Source: Omnitrophica bacterium RIFCSPHIGHO2_02_FULL_51_18
Lineage (GTDB): Bacteria; Omnitrophota; Gorgyraeia; 2-02-FULL-51-18
Length of the DNA stretch: 43,823 nt
Reading direction: 5' to 3'
NCBI GenBank assembly: GCA_001804125.1
Contig: MHFI01000017.1
Span: 1 to 43,823 of the forward strand
The translations under genes were made by a program, and so were the position numbers. The notes under the pieces were generated by a model. It was not told the DNA's origin, did not search any database, and saw only the letters and a program-made list of their open reading frames with translations. Positions within the stretch are counted from its first letter, which is position 1. The number at the start of each line of letters is the position of its first letter. Below, one piece after another: positions 24,120-32,578 of the stretch.

Positions 24120-25516
24120 ACTCGGTTTCTCCCGGAATGCTTGGCAGCGTAAAGATACTGGTCGGCCTTCCATAAAATTTCTTCGCGCGTGCGGCCCTCT
24201 CCGGGGAAAGAAGCCACGCCCAGCGAAGCGGTGACCCGGCTTTCCGAGCGGCGCAGCGAAAATTTCGCTATTTCTATTCGAGCGCGCATTTTTTCAGCCA
24301 CCTGCATGGCCTCCTTTTTGCCCCGGCCGGGCAACAACACCGCGAATTCCTCTCCGCCATAGCGCGCGACAAGCCCGTGGCTGCCGGCGGATTCCGAAAT
24401 GATGGCCGCCACGTTTTTAAGCACGATGTCTCCCACCACGTGCCCGTACTCGTCGTTCGTACGCTTGAAGAAATCAACGTCGAGAAGAATCACCGAAAAC
24501 AAAGATTTGCTAAAACCGGATTTTTGGATCTCGGCGGTCAGCTGTTCGTAAAAAAAACGGTTCACGTAAAGACCCGTGAGGCTGTCACGGACCGCCAGCT
24601 CCTGCATTTTTTGATAAAGAAGGATATTCCGAAGGTTCACGGCTGCGAGGCCGGCAAAAATATCCAAAAGCCTCAAATCATCGGCATGAAACGCGCCAGG
24701 GCCTGCGGCGCTCAAGCGGACCACGCCCAGCACCCTGTTTTCGCTCAACAACGGACTGGCGCAGATCGATCGGCGCACCGCTGCGCCGGGTCTCAAGTCC
24801 GCATGAAAGCGGTAATCGTTCCTCGCGTCTTCGATCACCAACCCTTGCGATTTTTTCATGACCCACTGGTCGTAAATGCTGCCTTTGCTGAAAATCAGGG
24901 ATTCATCGGCATACCCCGAAGCTGCCGCAAAAACAAGCGCTTCTTTGGATTCATCCACCAAATAGAGCACGCACTCATGCGCCACCCCCAGCAATTCACT
25001 CACTTCCTGCACCGTGCGATTGGCAAGTTTCGAAACCTCGCTCAGCTCCTTCAATTCCTCGGAGAAGCGCTGCAAATCGAGAAGGCGGCTGATCTTGGCT
25101 TCCAACGCTTTCTTTTTGGAACGCTTGGCCAAGAGGTCCTGTTCGGCAAGATCTATTCTTTCCAGCAAATTTTCTTTCAGGATCTTTTTATCATTCACGC
25201 TTTTTTGAATGCGCTGAAGATAAGAAACCACAAACAAAAAAAGCGCGCCGTAGAGAAACATCTGCAGAAAAAGCGCCGGCTCTTTGGCGCCAAGCCCCAG
25301 ATAGAGCGCAATCAGAGCCGACAAGAGGCTCAAAATCACCGCGGTCACGGCCCCCGAAAAGGCCCAGGCAAACACGAGGATAAGCCCCGAAATGAAAAAC
25401 TGCGCGGCCACGAGCGGATCGGCCAGGTAGAGGCCAAACTTGAGGACGGAAAAATAAGAGAAGACCGCCAAAGCCCAGACGATGAACGCCGCAATGGGGA
25501 TGAAAAAAGGGGGCAA
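24104..25516 (-). CDS. Membrane GAF-GGDEF diguanylate cyclase (no I-site)
   Basis: The 470-residue protein starts at a TTG at 25516, supported by a perfect AGGAGG seven bases upstream. About four hydrophobic helices fill residues 1-100, then a coiled coil (about 105-160) and a GAF domain (about 165-310, with ASPLLSENRVLGVVRLSA). The GGDEF domain has the motif GGEEF near 388. The RxxD inhibitory site is absent: the equivalent stretch is SAGSHG. It should therefore lack the usual product inhibition, unlike its downstream neighbour. It follows the ABC ATPase gene by 15 bp. Confidence 0.87.
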   Translation of the reverse strand: MPPFFIPIAAFIVWALAVFSYFSVLKFGLYLADPLVAAQFFISGLILVFAWAFSGAVTAVILSLLSALIALYLGLGAKEPALFLQMFLYGALFLFVVSYLQRIQKSVNDKKILKENLLERIDLAEQDLLAKRSKKKALEAKISRLLDLQRFSEELKELSEVSKLANRTVQEVSELLGVAHECVLYLVDESKEALVFAAASGYADESLIFSKGSIYDQWVMKKSQGLVIEDARNDYRFHADLRPGAAVRRSICASPLLSENRVLGVVRLSAAGPGAFHADDLRLLDIFAGLAAVNLRNILLYQKMQELAVRDSLTGLYVNRFFYEQLTAEIQKSGFSKSLFSVILLDVDFFKRTNDEYGHVVGDIVLKNVAAIISESAGSHGLVARYGGEEFAVLLPGRGKKEAMQVAEKMRARIEIAKFSLRRSESRVTASLGVASFPGEGRTREEILWKADQYLYAAKHSGRNRVCGST

Positions 25517-25531
25517 GGCGTTGCCTCCTAT

Positions 25532-26635
25532 CTATAAGATGGATTTTTCGGTGTGAGGATCAAAAAAATGCGCTTTGCTGATGTCAAACACGAGGTCCAA
25601 ATCCTGGTTGACACCGGGCCGCACATGGCCGGAAACACGCGCCACAAACGCATTGTCCCCCGTGCGCAAATAAAGATACGCTTCGGCGCCCATCGGCTCC
25701 ACCACTTCACAGGTCGCCCGCACCGTATTGTCGGGAGAGGCTTCCGAAGCGAATAATTTGTCGTAAATATCTTCGGGCCGGATGCCTAAAATAATTTCCT
25801 TATTTTCATAAGGAATGATCTTCGGAGCCATCGCCTCATGAGTGCGGACCCGGAAGGGGCCGTTCTGAAAATAGTATTTGTTGTCCAGATGGGCCACGAC
25901 GCCCTTCAGGAAATTCATCGGGGGACTGCCGATAAAACCGGCCACGAACTTATTGATAGGCCGGTCATAAAGCGTGATGGGGTCCGCCACCTGCTGAATC
26001 ACGCCTTCCTTAAACACCACGATCCGGTCTCCCATCGTGAGCGCTTCGGTCTGATCGTGAGTCACGTAAATGATCGTGGCCTGAAGCCGCTGATGGAGCT
26101 TCTTGATTTCCGTCCGCATCTGGACGCGGAGCTTCGCATCTAGATTGCTTAAAGGTTCGTCAAACAAGAACACGAGCGGCTTTCGGACAATCGCGCGGCC
26201 CAAAGCCACGCGCTGGCGCTGGCCGCCCGAAAGCTCCTTCGGCTTTCTGCCCAGAAGCTGTTTGATGCCCAGGATGTCCGCCGCTTCATTGACGCGCGTC
26301 ATGATTTCATGCTTCGGGTACTTGCGCAATTTAAGCGCAAACGCCATGTTTTCAAAAACAGTCATGTGCGGATAGAGCGCGTAGTTCTGAAACACCATCG
26401 CGATATCGCGGTCCTTCGGCGGCACGTCGTTGACAAGGCGGTTTCCGATGTAAATCTTGCCGCGGGTGATTTCTTCAAGACCGGCAATCATGCGAAGCGT
26501 CGTCGTCTTGCCGCACCCTGAAGGGCCGACGAACACGACAAACTCGCGGCGCTCGATACCGAGCGAGAAATCAACCACTGCCTGGATATTCGGCAGGTAG
26601 GTTTTGCTGACGTTCACCAAGCTGACTTGGGCCAT
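25532..26635 (-). CDS. ugpC: ABC transporter ATPase, MalK/UgpC/MsmX type
   Basis: This 367-residue ATPase energises carbohydrate importers. Walker A is GPSGCGKT at 37-44, the Q-loop Gln is at 83 in FQNYALYPH, the signature LSGGQRQR lies near 135, and Walker B plus the catalytic Glu are in FLFDEPLSNLD. The H-loop is in VTHDQTEA. A C-terminal TOBE/OB regulatory region follows (IGSPPMNFLKG, LGIRPEDIYD). No permease or binding protein is present in the window, so it may serve transporters encoded elsewhere, as MsmX does. It starts two bases after accD. Confidence 0.88.
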   Translation of the reverse strand: MAQVSLVNVSKTYLPNIQAVVDFSLGIERREFVVFVGPSGCGKTTTLRMIAGLEEITRGKIYIGNRLVNDVPPKDRDIAMVFQNYALYPHMTVFENMAFALKLRKYPKHEIMTRVNEAADILGIKQLLGRKPKELSGGQRQRVALGRAIVRKPLVFLFDEPLSNLDAKLRVQMRTEIKKLHQRLQATIIYVTHDQTEALTMGDRIVVFKEGVIQQVADPITLYDRPINKFVAGFIGSPPMNFLKGVVAHLDNKYYFQNGPFRVRTHEAMAPKIIPYENKEIILGIRPEDIYDKLFASEASPDNTVRATCEVVEPMGAEAYLYLRTGDNAFVARVSGHVRPGVNQDLDLVFDISKAHFFDPHTEKSIL

Positions 26636-26637
26636 GT

Positions 26638-27495
26638 TCAGTGGTTGTTCTGAAGGAGCAAATCGATGAAATGACCGATGGAGGATTTAAGCTGCTTGCG
26701 ATGAATGATCTTGTCAATCATGCCGTGCTCCAGCAAAAATTCCGAGGTCTGAAAGCCTTCGGGCAGCTTTTGGCGAATCGTCTGCTCGATGACCCGGGGC
26801 CCGGTAAAACCGATCAGCGCTTTGGGTTCGGCCACAATGAGGTCCCCGAGCGAGGCAAAGCTCGCCATCACGCCCGCCATCGTGGGGTTGGTGAGCACCG
26901 AAATAAAAAGCTGCTTTTTTTCGTGGTGGCGCGCAATCGCCTGGGAAGTCTTGGCCATCTGCATCAGCGACAGCATCCCTTCATACATCCGCGCGCCGCC
27001 GCCGGAACCTGAGACAATGATAAGCGGTAATTTTTCGTCGGTGGCCCTCTCAATCAAGCGTGTAAGCTTTTCTCCCACGACAGAGCCCATCGAACCCATG
27101 ATAAACCGGGAATCCGTAACGCCCAAAGCCACCTTCTTCTGCGACGAGAGCCCGAGACCCGTGATCACGGCCTCCGTCATATGCGTAGCTTCCTGATCTT
27201 CCTTGAGTTTCGCGACATAAGACTTGGGGCCCCGGAACTTCAAAGGATCCGCCGAACAAAGCTGCTTGTCCATTTCAATGAACGTATCCTCATCGATGAG
27301 CTGTGAAACTCTTTCGGGAGCCGACAGTAAAAAGTGGTGATCGCATTTCGGGCAGACTTTAAAATCTTCTTCGAGGGTCTTGTTGTAAATGATCTCGCCG
27401 CATTCTTCGCACTTGGTCCACAGCCCCTTGGGAATATCGCGGCGCTTGAGAATACGGATCGTGTTGACTTTGACTTTGGTGTCAAATGGAGACAT
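26638..27495 (-). CDS. accD: Acetyl-CoA carboxylase carboxyltransferase beta subunit
   Basis: AccD, with AccA, transfers carboxyl from biotin to acetyl-CoA in the first step of fatty-acid synthesis. The 285-residue length is normal. The N-terminal zinc ribbon uses Cys29, Cys32, Cys48 and Cys51. The crotonase-like core shows SGSGGARMYEGMLSLMQMAKTS and the conserved TNPTMAGVMASFASLGD and PKALIGFTGPRVIEQT. No accA is present in the window. It is close to the MalK-like gene and 78 bp after a glycosyltransferase gene. Confidence 0.95.
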   Translation of the reverse strand: MSPFDTKVKVNTIRILKRRDIPKGLWTKCEECGEIIYNKTLEEDFKVCPKCDHHFLLSAPERVSQLIDEDTFIEMDKQLCSADPLKFRGPKSYVAKLKEDQEATHMTEAVITGLGLSSQKKVALGVTDSRFIMGSMGSVVGEKLTRLIERATDEKLPLIIVSGSGGGARMYEGMLSLMQMAKTSQAIARHHEKKQLFISVLTNPTMAGVMASFASLGDLIVAEPKALIGFTGPRVIEQTIRQKLPEGFQTSEFLLEHGMIDKIIHRKQLKSSIGHFIDLLLQNNH

Positions 27496-27573
27496 TTAAA
27501 GATGCCTGTTGTTAAGCGGTTTTATACAAGCCCTGGATTCTAACACAAGAGGGCGGGCACCGTCCATCTTCGT

Positions 27574-28284
27574 TCAGTTGGATTTGATGTCCCAATAAAG
27601 CCCGGCGAGCTCTTTGAACGTCTTAAAAATAGACTTAAGCGCCGTCGCCGTGGCCTTGCCGGCCACCCTCGGATAATGAGGCACACCCACTTCCTCGATT
27701 TTATAACCTTTTTTCATGATTCTGGCCAATATTTCCGAATGGATCAGTAAGTGATTTGACTTTAACTCCAGTCCTTCCAATGTCTTACGGCGAAAAAGCT
27801 TGAAAGCGCAGTCCACGTCGCGGATCGGAAGCCCGAACAGAAGTTTGTTAAGCCGTGTCCATAAAAAACCGTTCAGCCGCCGGTGCGCTTTATCCTGACG
27901 CTCGAGCCGGTAACCCGTCACCACGTCGCAGCTATCAATCTTAAAGAACAGTTTATCGATGTCCGACAGATGAAATTGGTTGTCCCCGTCCGTCAGAAAT
28001 ACGATCTCTTTGGTGACGGACTTAAGCCCCGTGCGAAGCGCGGCGCCGTAGCCCAGATTCTTCGGGTGCTGCACGAGCCGCACGCGCGGGTTCTTCCCTG
28101 ACCACTCTTGGACAATCGCAGGCGACTTATCACGGCTGCCATCATCCACCACGACGACTTCATAATCCACGCCATAATCCTCGCCTACCTGGACCGCCTG
28201 CTCAATCATGCTTCCGACATTGAACTCTTCGTTGTAACAAGGGAAGAAAATGGACAGCGATTTGAGCGCTTTGGGTTTTATCAT
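27574..28284 (-). CDS. Family 2 glycosyltransferase, DPM1/polyprenyl-phosphate type
   Basis: The 236-residue GT-A enzyme has the start SLSIFFPCYNEE, the nucleotide-binding VVVDDGSRDKS, and the metal-binding DGDNQF. A ~50-residue segment after RDVDCAFKLFRR contains the acceptor region. There are no C-terminal membrane helices, which resembles soluble dolichyl/undecaprenyl-phosphate mannose synthases. It most likely transfers a sugar from a nucleotide donor onto a polyprenyl phosphate. Donor and acceptor are not determined by sequence. It lies 9 bp after the DUF1015 gene. Confidence 0.82.
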   Translation of the reverse strand: MIKPKALKSLSIFFPCYNEEFNVGSMIEQAVQVGEDYGVDYEVVVVDDGSRDKSPAIVQEWSGKNPRVRLVQHPKNLGYGAALRTGLKSVTKEIVFLTDGDNQFHLSDIDKLFFKIDSCDVVTGYRLERQDKAHRRLNGFLWTRLNKLLFGLPIRDVDCAFKLFRRKTLEGLELKSNHLLIHSEILARIMKKGYKIEEVGVPHYPRVAGKATATALKSIFKTFKELAGLYWDIKSN

Positions 28285-28293
28285 GTACGTGAA

Positions 28294-29577
28294 TTAATCG
28301 GCATCAAAACTATGAAACACAAGACCCGATAAGAGTTTCGGGTAAAAATAAGTCGATTTCTGCGGCATCCGCAGGCCCCTTTTTGAAATACGGATCATCT
28401 CCCCAAGCGACGCGGGACGCACGAAAATAGCCATGTCGAAATCTCCTTTTTTCACGGCAAGGGCGGCCGCTTCGGGATCGCGCTTAAAATCAATCGCTTT
28501 GGATTTTTCAACCGCTTGGATGTGGAAACAGGGCTCCAGGAGCCTTTGATGGAGCACGGCCACATCGAGCTTATCGGCCGGGTTTGAGCTTCGAGGCCTG
28601 GTCCGTTTCCTATCGAGCGTAAAAATGTAGAACCCGCCTTTTTTTGTGTAAATTCCGAACCGGTAGCGGCCGGGATCCTTGGTCCTTTCACGGATTTCGG
28701 AAAGCCGTGATAAGACCGCCCGGAGGCCGGAGACTTTCTCCAGAGCCCCGCGTTGTTTCAAAAGTGCGATCGGGTCTTTCAGAACCTTGGGCACAAGAAT
28801 CAACCGGTGCGTGGGAAAAATCGTGAAAGGATTGTGCAGCCAATCGGAGAAATACGTCATCACGTAATTCCAGCCGGCTTTCGCATCCCGGGGATTCCTT
28901 GAAAGCATGAGCCGCCTGAACTGGCAGGCCGCTTCAAAACGATGATGGCCGTCGGCAATATAAACGGGCTTTGCAGCCATCTCTTGTTTCAATTTCTCAA
29001 CAAGCTCAGGCCGCTTTTCGACAAATAGCCGGTGACGGACTCCCCGGACGGAAACGTCAACCGCCGCGGGGAGCTTCAGGGCCTGCTTCAAAATCCGGTC
29101 CACCCCGCCTTTTTTGTCCTCGATCAGGCCGAAGATGGGACTCAAATTGGTGCTCACTTTCTTTAAAAGGGCCAGGCGGTCTTTTTTGGGGCTCGCGAGC
29201 GTGTTTTCGTGCTTCAAGACGGCCTTTTCATCGATCTTCATCGCCGCCATAAAACCTAGGCGCGTTTTTGGCTTTTGGCCCTCTTTATAATTTTGGACAT
29301 ACACATACACGGCGGGAGTTTTTTCTTTGACGAGAATCCCGGAAGACATCCACGCTCTTAAAGCGCGGCCGGCCCTCGCGTATTTATTGTCCGCCGCATC
29401 GTCGCCGGCTTCTTCTTTGCCGAGAATCAAACGAATCACGTTGTAAGGACTGCGCTTATGGAGCGCCTCCTGCTCAACCCGGGAAATAACATCATAAGGA
29501 GGCGCCAGGACATCGGCAACCTCAGCAATTTTCAGCGGGTTGTAGCGCCAACCCTGAAACGCTTTGATCATTGGCAT
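28294..29577 (-). CDS. DUF1015 family protein
   Basis: The 427-residue protein matches the DUF1015 family by its start (KAFQGWRYNPLKIAEVADVLAPPYDVIS), where APPYDV is diagnostic, and by YIADGHHRFEAA in the centre. It also has HENTLASPKKDRLALLKKV and a conserved C-terminal MAIFVRPASLGEM and MPQKSTYFYPKLLSGLVF. The GHHR motif and ParB-like look suggest a nucleotide-binding or kinase fold, but I cannot assign a reaction. It is 17 bp after dnaJ and 9 bp before the glycosyltransferase, so co-transcription is likely. Confidence 0.85.
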   Translation of the reverse strand: MPMIKAFQGWRYNPLKIAEVADVLAPPYDVISRVEQEALHKRSPYNVIRLILGKEEAGDDAADNKYARAGRALRAWMSSGILVKEKTPAVYVYVQNYKEGQKPKTRLGFMAAMKIDEKAVLKHENTLASPKKDRLALLKKVSTNLSPIFGLIEDKKGGVDRILKQALKLPAAVDVSVRGVRHRLFVEKRPELVEKLKQEMAAKPVYIADGHHRFEAACQFRRLMLSRNPRDAKAGWNYVMTYFSDWLHNPFTIFPTHRLILVPKVLKDPIALLKQRGALEKVSGLRAVLSRLSEIRERTKDPGRYRFGIYTKKGGFYIFTLDRKRTRPRSSNPADKLDVAVLHQRLLEPCFHIQAVEKSKAIDFKRDPEAAALAVKKGDFDMAIFVRPASLGEMIRISKRGLRMPQKSTYFYPKLLSGLVFHSFDAD

Positions 29578-29594
29578 CTCTTAAACGCTTTTCC

Positions 29595-30707
29595 TTAAAC
29601 TCGTTTATTAAAAACTTTTCTCACCTTTTCCATGAAAGAGCGCGAAATCGGGTTCACTTTCTCGCCGCCAGCCGCGGCAAATTCCCTCAAAAGCTCCTTC
29701 TGTCTCTCCGTCAGGCGCGTCGGGGTCTCCACGGCAATCCGCACGTCTTCGTCGCCTGTCGCGCCGCCACGAAGCGACGGAAGCCCCTTGCCCTTCAGTT
29801 TAAAGAGCTTGCCCGATTGCGTGCCGGCGGGAATTCTTAAGGGCGTCGTGCCGGTCAATGTCGGCACTTCCATCTCGCAGCCGAGCGCGGCCTGCGCGAA
29901 ACTCACCGGCACTTCGCACAGGATGTTTTCCTGGTTCCGGATAAAAAATTCATGGGGCCTTACATGAATGTCCACGTAAAGATCGCCGCGCGGCCCGCCG
30001 CGGAGCCCCGCCTCGCCTTCGCCCGGCACCCGGAGCCGCAGTCCATTGTCCACGCCGGCCGGAATCTTGACGGAAAGCTTCCGCTGGGCGACCACACGGC
30101 CGTGGCCTGAACAGGCGCCGCAGGCGTGTTCCACCAGGCTGCCCTGTCCATGACAGCGATTGCAGGTTCTAGAGATGGAAAAAAATCCACTCGAGGCGAG
30201 AATCTGTCCTGTGCCATTGCAGGTGCCGCAGGTCTTCCGTGAAGTGCCGGGCTTGGCGCCATCCCCACGGCAAGCGGAGCAAACTTCTTCCCTTTTCAGC
30301 AGGAGCTCCTTTTCGACCCCAAACGCCGCCTCGTTAAAGCTGATCTCGACCTCATGCCCCAAATCATCGCCGCGCGCGGGCCTCGTGTGGCCGCGGCCGT
30401 GAGTGCCTCCGAAGAAATCCTCGAAAATATCCTGAAAGATATCGCCGAATCCGGCGGAAGAAAAACCGCCCCCATTGCCCAGGCCGGTCAGGCCCTCATG
30501 CCCGTAGCGGTCATACAATTCTTTTTTTTTCGGGTCTGACAGGACCTGATAGGCCTCAGTGGCTTCCTTAAAAAGCTCTTCTGATTTGTTGCTGCCGGGA
30601 TTCCGGTCCGGGTGGTGCTCCAGCGCGCACTTCCGATAAGCCTTCTTAAGCTCATCCGCCGTGACGACGCGCTTGACACCCAATATCTCGTAATAATCGC
30701 GTTTCAT
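29595..30707 (-). CDS. dnaJ: Chaperone DnaJ
   Basis: This 370-residue Hsp40 co-chaperone stimulates DnaK ATPase and delivers clients. The J domain carries HPD at 32-34. A Gly/Phe-rich linker follows, then the zinc-binding domain with four CxxCxGxG motifs ([32 protein letters not shown]), and then the two substrate-binding beta domains. It is complete. Unlike the usual grpE-dnaK-dnaJ order, it is separated from dnaK by a 2.4 kb island. The start codon has no recognisable Shine-Dalgarno site, because a short repeat hairpin (30714-30734) ends six bases upstream. Confidence 0.96.
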   Translation of the reverse strand: MKRDYYEILGVKRVVTADELKKAYRKCALEHHPDRNPGSNKSEELFKEATEAYQVLSDPKKKELYDRYGHEGLTGLGNGGGFSSAGFGDIFQDIFEDFFGGTHGRGHTRPARGDDLGHEVEISFNEAAFGVEKELLLKREEVCSACRGDGAKPGTSRKTCGTCNGTGQILASSGFFSISRTCNRCHGQGSLVEHACGACSGHGRVVAQRKLSVKIPAGVDNGLRLRVPGEGEAGLRGGPRGDLYVDIHVRPHEFFIRNQENILCEVPVSFAQAALGCEMEVPTLTGTTPLRIPAGTQSGKLFKLKGKGLPSLRGGATGDEDVRIAVETPTRLTERQKELLREFAAAGGEKVNPISRSFMEKVRKVFNKRV

Positions 30708-30713
30708 CTGGTT

Positions 30714-30734
30714 AAAAGGGGACAGCGCCCTTTT
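30714..30734. terminator. Short hairpin with T-tract (family C, copy 1) between antitoxin and dnaJ
   Basis: AAAAGGG and CCCTTTT pair around a 7-nt GACAGCG loop. It starts three bases after the antitoxin stop, so it looks like a bidirectional intrinsic terminator for toxin-antitoxin pair 1. It also occupies the place where the dnaJ ribosome-binding site should be. Related hairpins are at 31599, 32250 and 32993. Confidence 0.55.
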
Positions 30735-30736
30735 TC

Positions 30737-31066
30737 TTAAGCAATTTTAAAAACAGGGTTTTTTGAATGACTCTTAGGAAATGATATATTGATGTTTCTT
30801 CCGAGCGACTTCGCCAATTTAAACAAAGTATCCAGCGTAAGATTTGTCTCCTGGCCCGATTCAATTTGCGAGATAAATTGTTGGGAAACATGCATCTTTT
30901 TCGCCAAATCAGTTTGTCGTAAATGGGAATCTTGTCTAATCTCAGCGATTTTTTGCGCAACAGCTACCTTAGCCTTTTCTATTTCATAATTTTGATTAAA
31001 CTCAGGATTCTTGAGCTTTTCTTGCAAATAATGATCGAACTTTTCTAATTTAATTTTTTTATTCAT
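30737..31066 (-). CDS. XRE-family antitoxin (HigA-like), module 1
   Basis: This 109-residue DNA-binding antitoxin has a helix-turn-helix in the middle: [37 protein letters not shown] ~40-residue N-terminal segment probably wraps the toxin. I chose the ATG at 31066 because GGAG lies six bases upstream; an ATG at 31078 would add four residues and overlap the toxin gene by 10 bp. The toxin-first order is typical of HigBA. The coding DNA is AT-rich compared with dnaJ and dnaK, which suggests acquisition. Confidence 0.82.
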   Translation of the reverse strand: MNKKIKLEKFDHYLQEKLKNPEFNQNYEIEKAKVAVAQKIAEIRQDSHLRQTDLAKKMHVSQQFISQIESGQETNLTLDTLFKLAKSLGRNINISFPKSHSKNPVFKIA

Positions 31067-31068
31067 TT

Positions 31069-31416
31069 TTAACTCCATTCGGACAACGATTTTAATGAAG
31101 CGACTTCCGCTTTACGCCTCAGACACAGCGCCAGATCCTCCTTGGGGATCTTATCTGTTTTTTTCCTGATGGCATGCACCAAAACCACATTGTCTTTCAA
31201 GAAAAAGAAATAAAAGACCCGCCTATTTTTTGGCCTCAACTCATAAATCCCATCTCCCAAATAATCCGCCAAAGGTCTGCGCAAATTATGGCCTTGGATT
31301 TTTAATTCAGAGACATACGCCGCTACCTTAGCTTGCTCCTTGTCGGGTAAAGTTTCAATAAACTCCCTGACGGGGTTGCCGCCTTTTTCATCTACAAAGA
31401 AATAGACGTTTTTCAA
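31069..31416 (-). CDS. RelE/HigB-superfamily toxin (Gp49-like), module 1
   Basis: This 115-residue protein resembles phage-derived Gp49/HigB mRNA interferases: VYFFVDEKGGNPVREFIETLPDKEQAKVAAY, then LRRPLADYLGDGIYELRP, RRVFYFFFLKDNVVLVHAIRKKTDKIP. The Lys/Arg and Tyr residues of the ELR-(x)n-YRVFY type active surface are present. It should cleave mRNA at ribosomes unless bound by the antitoxin. The start is a TTG at 31416, a few bases after GGGG, and about 15 nt from a strong predicted promoter. Confidence 0.82.
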   Translation of the reverse strand: MKNVYFFVDEKGGNPVREFIETLPDKEQAKVAAYVSELKIQGHNLRRPLADYLGDGIYELRPKNRRVFYFFFLKDNVVLVHAIRKKTDKIPKEDLALCLRRKAEVASLKSLSEWS

Positions 31417-31437
31417 AATGCCCCTTTTACGCCACTA

Positions 31438-31466
31438 AGTATACAAGCTAAAACTTGTTTAGTCAA
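31438..31466 (-). promoter_or_regulatory. Promoter and operator of toxin-antitoxin module 1
   Basis: On the minus strand, TTGACT (31461-31466) and TATACT (31438-31443) are 17 bp apart. The spacer contains the inverted repeat ACAAG-TTTTAG-CTTGT, ideally placed for repression by the antitoxin complex. Confidence 0.72.
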
Positions 31467-31598
31467 TAGCTCCTTTGAACCCACTTCCCAGGGTAATTGT
31501 AACAGCTTGTAGTTTCCGCGCTGGATAATGTGATGAGCGACGTTGGGCAAAACTATTCTCGATTGACGGGATATAAGAAAATTATCCTGATTGTGTGT

Positions 31599-31618
31599 AA
31601 AAGGGCGCTGTCCTCTTT
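31599..31618. repeat. Family C short repeat, copy 2 (inverted orientation)
   Basis: AAAAGGGCGCTGTCCTCTTT is the reverse complement, with small changes, of the family C hairpin at 30714. It lies on the promoter side of module 1, so the toxin-antitoxin pair is bracketed by inverted copies. The rest of the 263-bp gap (31417-31679) holds the module 1 promoter and no other recognisable feature. Confidence 0.65.
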
Positions 31619-31679
31619 AATGACGCTTTAATGAAAACTGTCTAAACTGATGAACATATACGACGGTGATATTTTTAAA

Positions 31680-32228
31680 CTACAACTTTTTTTGAGTTAA
31701 AATTTCTCCGCTAGTTATATCAAATGTGTATTCAATTTTGTCCTCAGTAACAATTATCAATTGATTCTCAGATGATTTGAACACAGGAGCTTCTGACGAC
31801 CAAAAATAATGGCTTACGGTAGGTTTAATAGCAAAAGGATTCTTAATAAGATCCTTGGTGCTGTAGCTTTTTAACAAATTACCCTTTTTGTAAAAAGCGA
31901 CTGCAAGATGCCCAGCGGAAACTTCATGTCCACGTGGCCAATTACCCATTCTTACAAGATATTCTGCATCTTGTGAGAGATAAACTTGGTAAGAATACCA
32001 ACCAGTGGTTTGCCATAAAATTTTATCCGCTTCCCCTTCGGTAACTTCAAAACAAGTTCCCGATCCTTTATTTGTATCGTACGAAGGATCTGGAACCATT
32101 TTGAAATAAAAATGGCCGTACTCGGCTGTCGTTACATAGGGAAATAGAGGTGCTTCCGAATCTGCCCAAGACAAGGAGCTAATAAATATTGAAAAAACGG
32201 TAGCCACAATAATTTTACAAGTCTTCAC
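31680..32228 (-). CDS. Exported protein of unknown function, AT-rich
   Basis: This 182-residue protein has a clear signal peptide (MKTCKIIVATVFSIFISSLSWA, cleavage near residue 22). The mature domain is beta-rich with many aromatics (TAEYGHFYFKMVPDP, WQTTGWYSYQVYLS) and ends in VTEDKIEYTFDITSGEIL. I do not recognise a family. Its coding DNA is distinctly AT-rich for this window, and it sits alone between two toxin-antitoxin modules, so horizontal acquisition is likely. A location in the periplasm or on the surface is inferred from the signal peptide only. Confidence 0.65.
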   Translation of the reverse strand: MKTCKIIVATVFSIFISSLSWADSEAPLFPYVTTAEYGHFYFKMVPDPSYDTNKGSGTCFEVTEGEADKILWQTTGWYSYQVYLSQDAEYLVRMGNWPRGHEVSAGHLAVAFYKKGNLLKSYSTKDLIKNPFAIKPTVSHYFWSSEAPVFKSSENQLIIVTEDKIEYTFDITSGEILTQKKL

Positions 32229-32249
32229 AAAATAAGCCTCCGATTCAAT

Positions 32250-32272
32250 AAAAAGGGGACGGCTCCCTTTTT
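32250..32272. terminator. Short hairpin with T-tract (family C, copy 3) after antitoxin 2
   Basis: AAAAAGGG and CCCTTTTT form an 8-bp stem around GACGGCT. It begins three bases after the stop of the module 2 antitoxin, in the same relative position as copy 1 after antitoxin 1. It probably terminates module 2 transcription. Confidence 0.55.
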
Positions 32273-32275
32273 CAA

Positions 32276-32578
32276 TCAGGCCATCGCAATACGACCAAGT
32301 TCCTCATCCGGCACCAAGAGAAGGTGGCAACGTACGGCCTTGGCCGCCCGGAGAATCGAGGAAATTCTTGGGTCATGCCGTAAGCTTTCCGTCCGAGCAA
32401 CATGAGGCTGAGGGATTTTGAGCTTCTTGGCCAACGCGCGCTGGGATAGTTTTCTTCGGCGGCGCATGATCGCAAGCTGTGTCGCCAACGGCAGTTCGGC
32501 AAACAGCTTCGCGTGTTCCAACGCCGCCCCCGGATGGGCTTCCAAAAGTTCCTGTAAATGCTTGTCGAATCCTCTCAT
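32276..32578 (-). CDS. XRE-family antitoxin, module 2
   Basis: This 100-residue protein has a helix-turn-helix at about 33-65 (LATQLAIMRRRRKLSQRALAKKLKI, then PQPHVARTES). The N-terminal segment FDKHLQELLEAHPGA is typical of HigA-like antitoxins partnered with Gp49-type toxins. The C-terminus (LRAAKAVRCHLLLVPDEEL) is a short beta extension. It overlaps the toxin gene by four bases (ATGA). Base composition is close to the genome average, unlike module 1. Confidence 0.8.
   Translation of the reverse strand: MRGFDKHLQELLEAHPGAALEHAKLFAELPLATQLAIMRRRRKLSQRALAKKLKIPQPHVARTESLRHDPRISSILRAAKAVRCHLLLVPDEELGRIAMA

Noticed and set aside
24377-25537. A 386-codon open frame on the plus strand
   Set aside because: It is antisense to the TTG-started GAF-GGDEF gene, which has clear domains and an AGGAGG site. 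The plus-strand translation has low-complexity His/Gln/Arg-rich composition and no recognisable motif.
31417-31679. An additional small gene in the gap before toxin-antitoxin module 1
   Set aside because: No frame with a start and ribosome-binding site of useful length was seen. The gap is explained by the module promoter and a family C repeat.
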